A stretch of DNA of 6,026 nucleotides from Desulfobacteraceae bacterium. Lineage in GTDB: Bacteria; Desulfobacterota; Desulfobacteria; Desulfobacterales; UBA11574. The translations under genes were made by a program, and so were the position numbers. The stretch spans positions 1 to 6,026 of the forward strand of contig PKTV01000464.1 of NCBI GenBank assembly GCA_002868985.1, written 5' to 3'. This document shows positions 5,449 to 6,026 of this stretch, piece after piece. Within the stretch, counting starts at the first letter, position 1, and the number at the start of each line of letters is the position of its first letter. The notes under the pieces were generated by a model. It had not been told where the DNA came from and made no database searches. It saw only the letters and a program-made list of their open reading frames with translations.

Positions 5449-6026
5449 TCACTTTTCCAGGGTCATTTGAATATAGTGGCAAGGGCATTCTTTTGCACAC
5501 AAGCCACATCCCTTGCAGAAGTCGTAGTCAAATTCGTAGAGTCCGGTGGTCTTCGACTTTTTAACGGCATTGTCAGGGCAATACATATAGCAGTTGCCGC
5601 AATCGAAACAGAGCCCACAGCTAAAGCATCGGTCCGCCTCGGCAATAATATCATCTTGGTCAAAAGTTGGATAAATCTCTTTGAAACCCTTGAGTCTCAT
5701 ATGGATCGACCTGGCCTCCTTCTCATATCGCTTGACCGGCTGATAATAATAGGTGTTCAATTCCCTTGAGATGACCACGGGCTGTTGTGCCAATTCGCTC
5801 TCTTTATTTCCCTCGATGTAATCTTCAATTGCGGAAGCAGCGCGCATTCCCTGACCAATGGCCAAAGAGACCGTTTCCAGACCTGCCACGGCATCACCAC
5901 CGGCAAAAACGCCTTCCGTACTGGTCATCAAATATTCGTTGGTGTAGACCCATCTTTTATCTACGGTCTGAATTTCGATTCCATCATAATCCACTGCCTG
6001 GCCTGTGGCCATAATGACGGTGTCCG
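5449..6026 (-). CDS. NAD(P)/FAD oxidoreductase with C-terminal 2x[4Fe-4S] ferredoxin domain (GltD/DsrL-like), C-terminal part
   Basis: Only the last 192 or so residues are in the window. The frame is open through the edge and reads DTVIMATGQ before the first internal Met (6012), a conserved stretch of this flavoprotein family, so that Met is not the start. TEGVFAGGDAVAG is the second FAD-binding motif of the GltD/pyridine nucleotide-disulfide class, followed by a helix AIGQGMRAASAIEDYI. Near the C-terminus, counting from Met 6012, EADRCFSCG gives C129 and C132. Two ferredoxin motifs follow: C135/C138/C141/C145-P and C166/C169/C172/C176-P. The protein should pass electrons between NAD(P)H and an iron-sulfur partner. 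Candidates are a glutamate synthase small-subunit relative, a DsrL-like sulfite-reductase partner, or another electron-bifurcating module; the missing N-terminus prevents a choice. A terminator lies 46 bp downstream. Confidence 0.88.
   Translation of the reverse strand, partial: DTVIMATGQAVDYDGIEIQTVDKRWVYTNEYLMTSTEGVFAGGDAVAGLETVSLAIGQGMRAASAIEDYIEGNKESELAQQPVVISRELNTYYYQPVKRYEKEARSIHMRLKGFKEIYPTFDQDDIIAEADRCFSCGLCFDCGNCYMYCPDNAVKKSKTTGLYEFDYDFCKGCGLCAKECPCHYIQMTLEK

Noticed and set aside
5437..6014. Plus-strand open frames opposite the flavoprotein gene
   Set aside because: They are antisense to conserved FAD and ferredoxin motifs and have no independent support.

Overview
The window reads as part of a bacterial chromosome, probably from the Desulfobacterota (sulfate-reducer relatives). 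This rests on three things: a one-chain iron-sulfur fumarase, a GltD/DsrL-like flavoprotein with a ferredoxin tail, and a small protein resembling the AF1514 family, which from memory is frequent in sulfate reducers and archaeal relatives. Lineage is an inference; there is no rRNA or marker gene here. All six genes lie on the minus strand, so transcription runs from high to low coordinates.

Layout in transcription order: (1) 6026-5449, the C-terminal part of a NAD(P)/FAD oxidoreductase with two [4Fe-4S] ferredoxin motifs, cut by the window edge and closed by a clear intrinsic terminator (5371-5403). (2) 5272-3659, a complete class I fumarate hydratase. (3) 3369-3644, a 276-bp MITE-like element with about 28-bp inverted ends, flanked by TATA, starting only about 14 bp after the fumarase stop. 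(4) 3340-2753, a thioredoxin-fold protein with two tandem zinc ribbons, followed 43 bp later by (5) 2709-2404, an AF1514-like small protein. (6) 2392-2112, a second and unrelated inverted-repeat element filling the next gap. (7) 2074-986, an M20 metallopeptidase/deacylase, and (8) 951-160, exodeoxyribonuclease III, probably one transcript (34-bp gap). (9) 113-1, one arm of a further copy of the second element.

The genes are ordinary housekeeping or redox functions: TCA cycle, AP-site repair, peptide or acyl-amino-acid hydrolysis, disulfide chemistry. The interest is in the gaps. Two different short non-coding repeat families occupy the three gaps that follow fumarase, the AF1514-like gene and the exonuclease, each just past a stop codon. 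The MITE carries at both ends an outward-facing TTGAAA-N16-TATAAA arrangement; its left one is placed to drive the thioredoxin/AF1514 pair with a very short leader. I saw no CRISPR array, tRNA, rRNA, prophage or transposase gene, and no evidence for a defence system. The best leads are the promoter-bearing MITE, the folding potential of its interior, and the double zinc-ribbon thioredoxin next to an uncharacterised partner.
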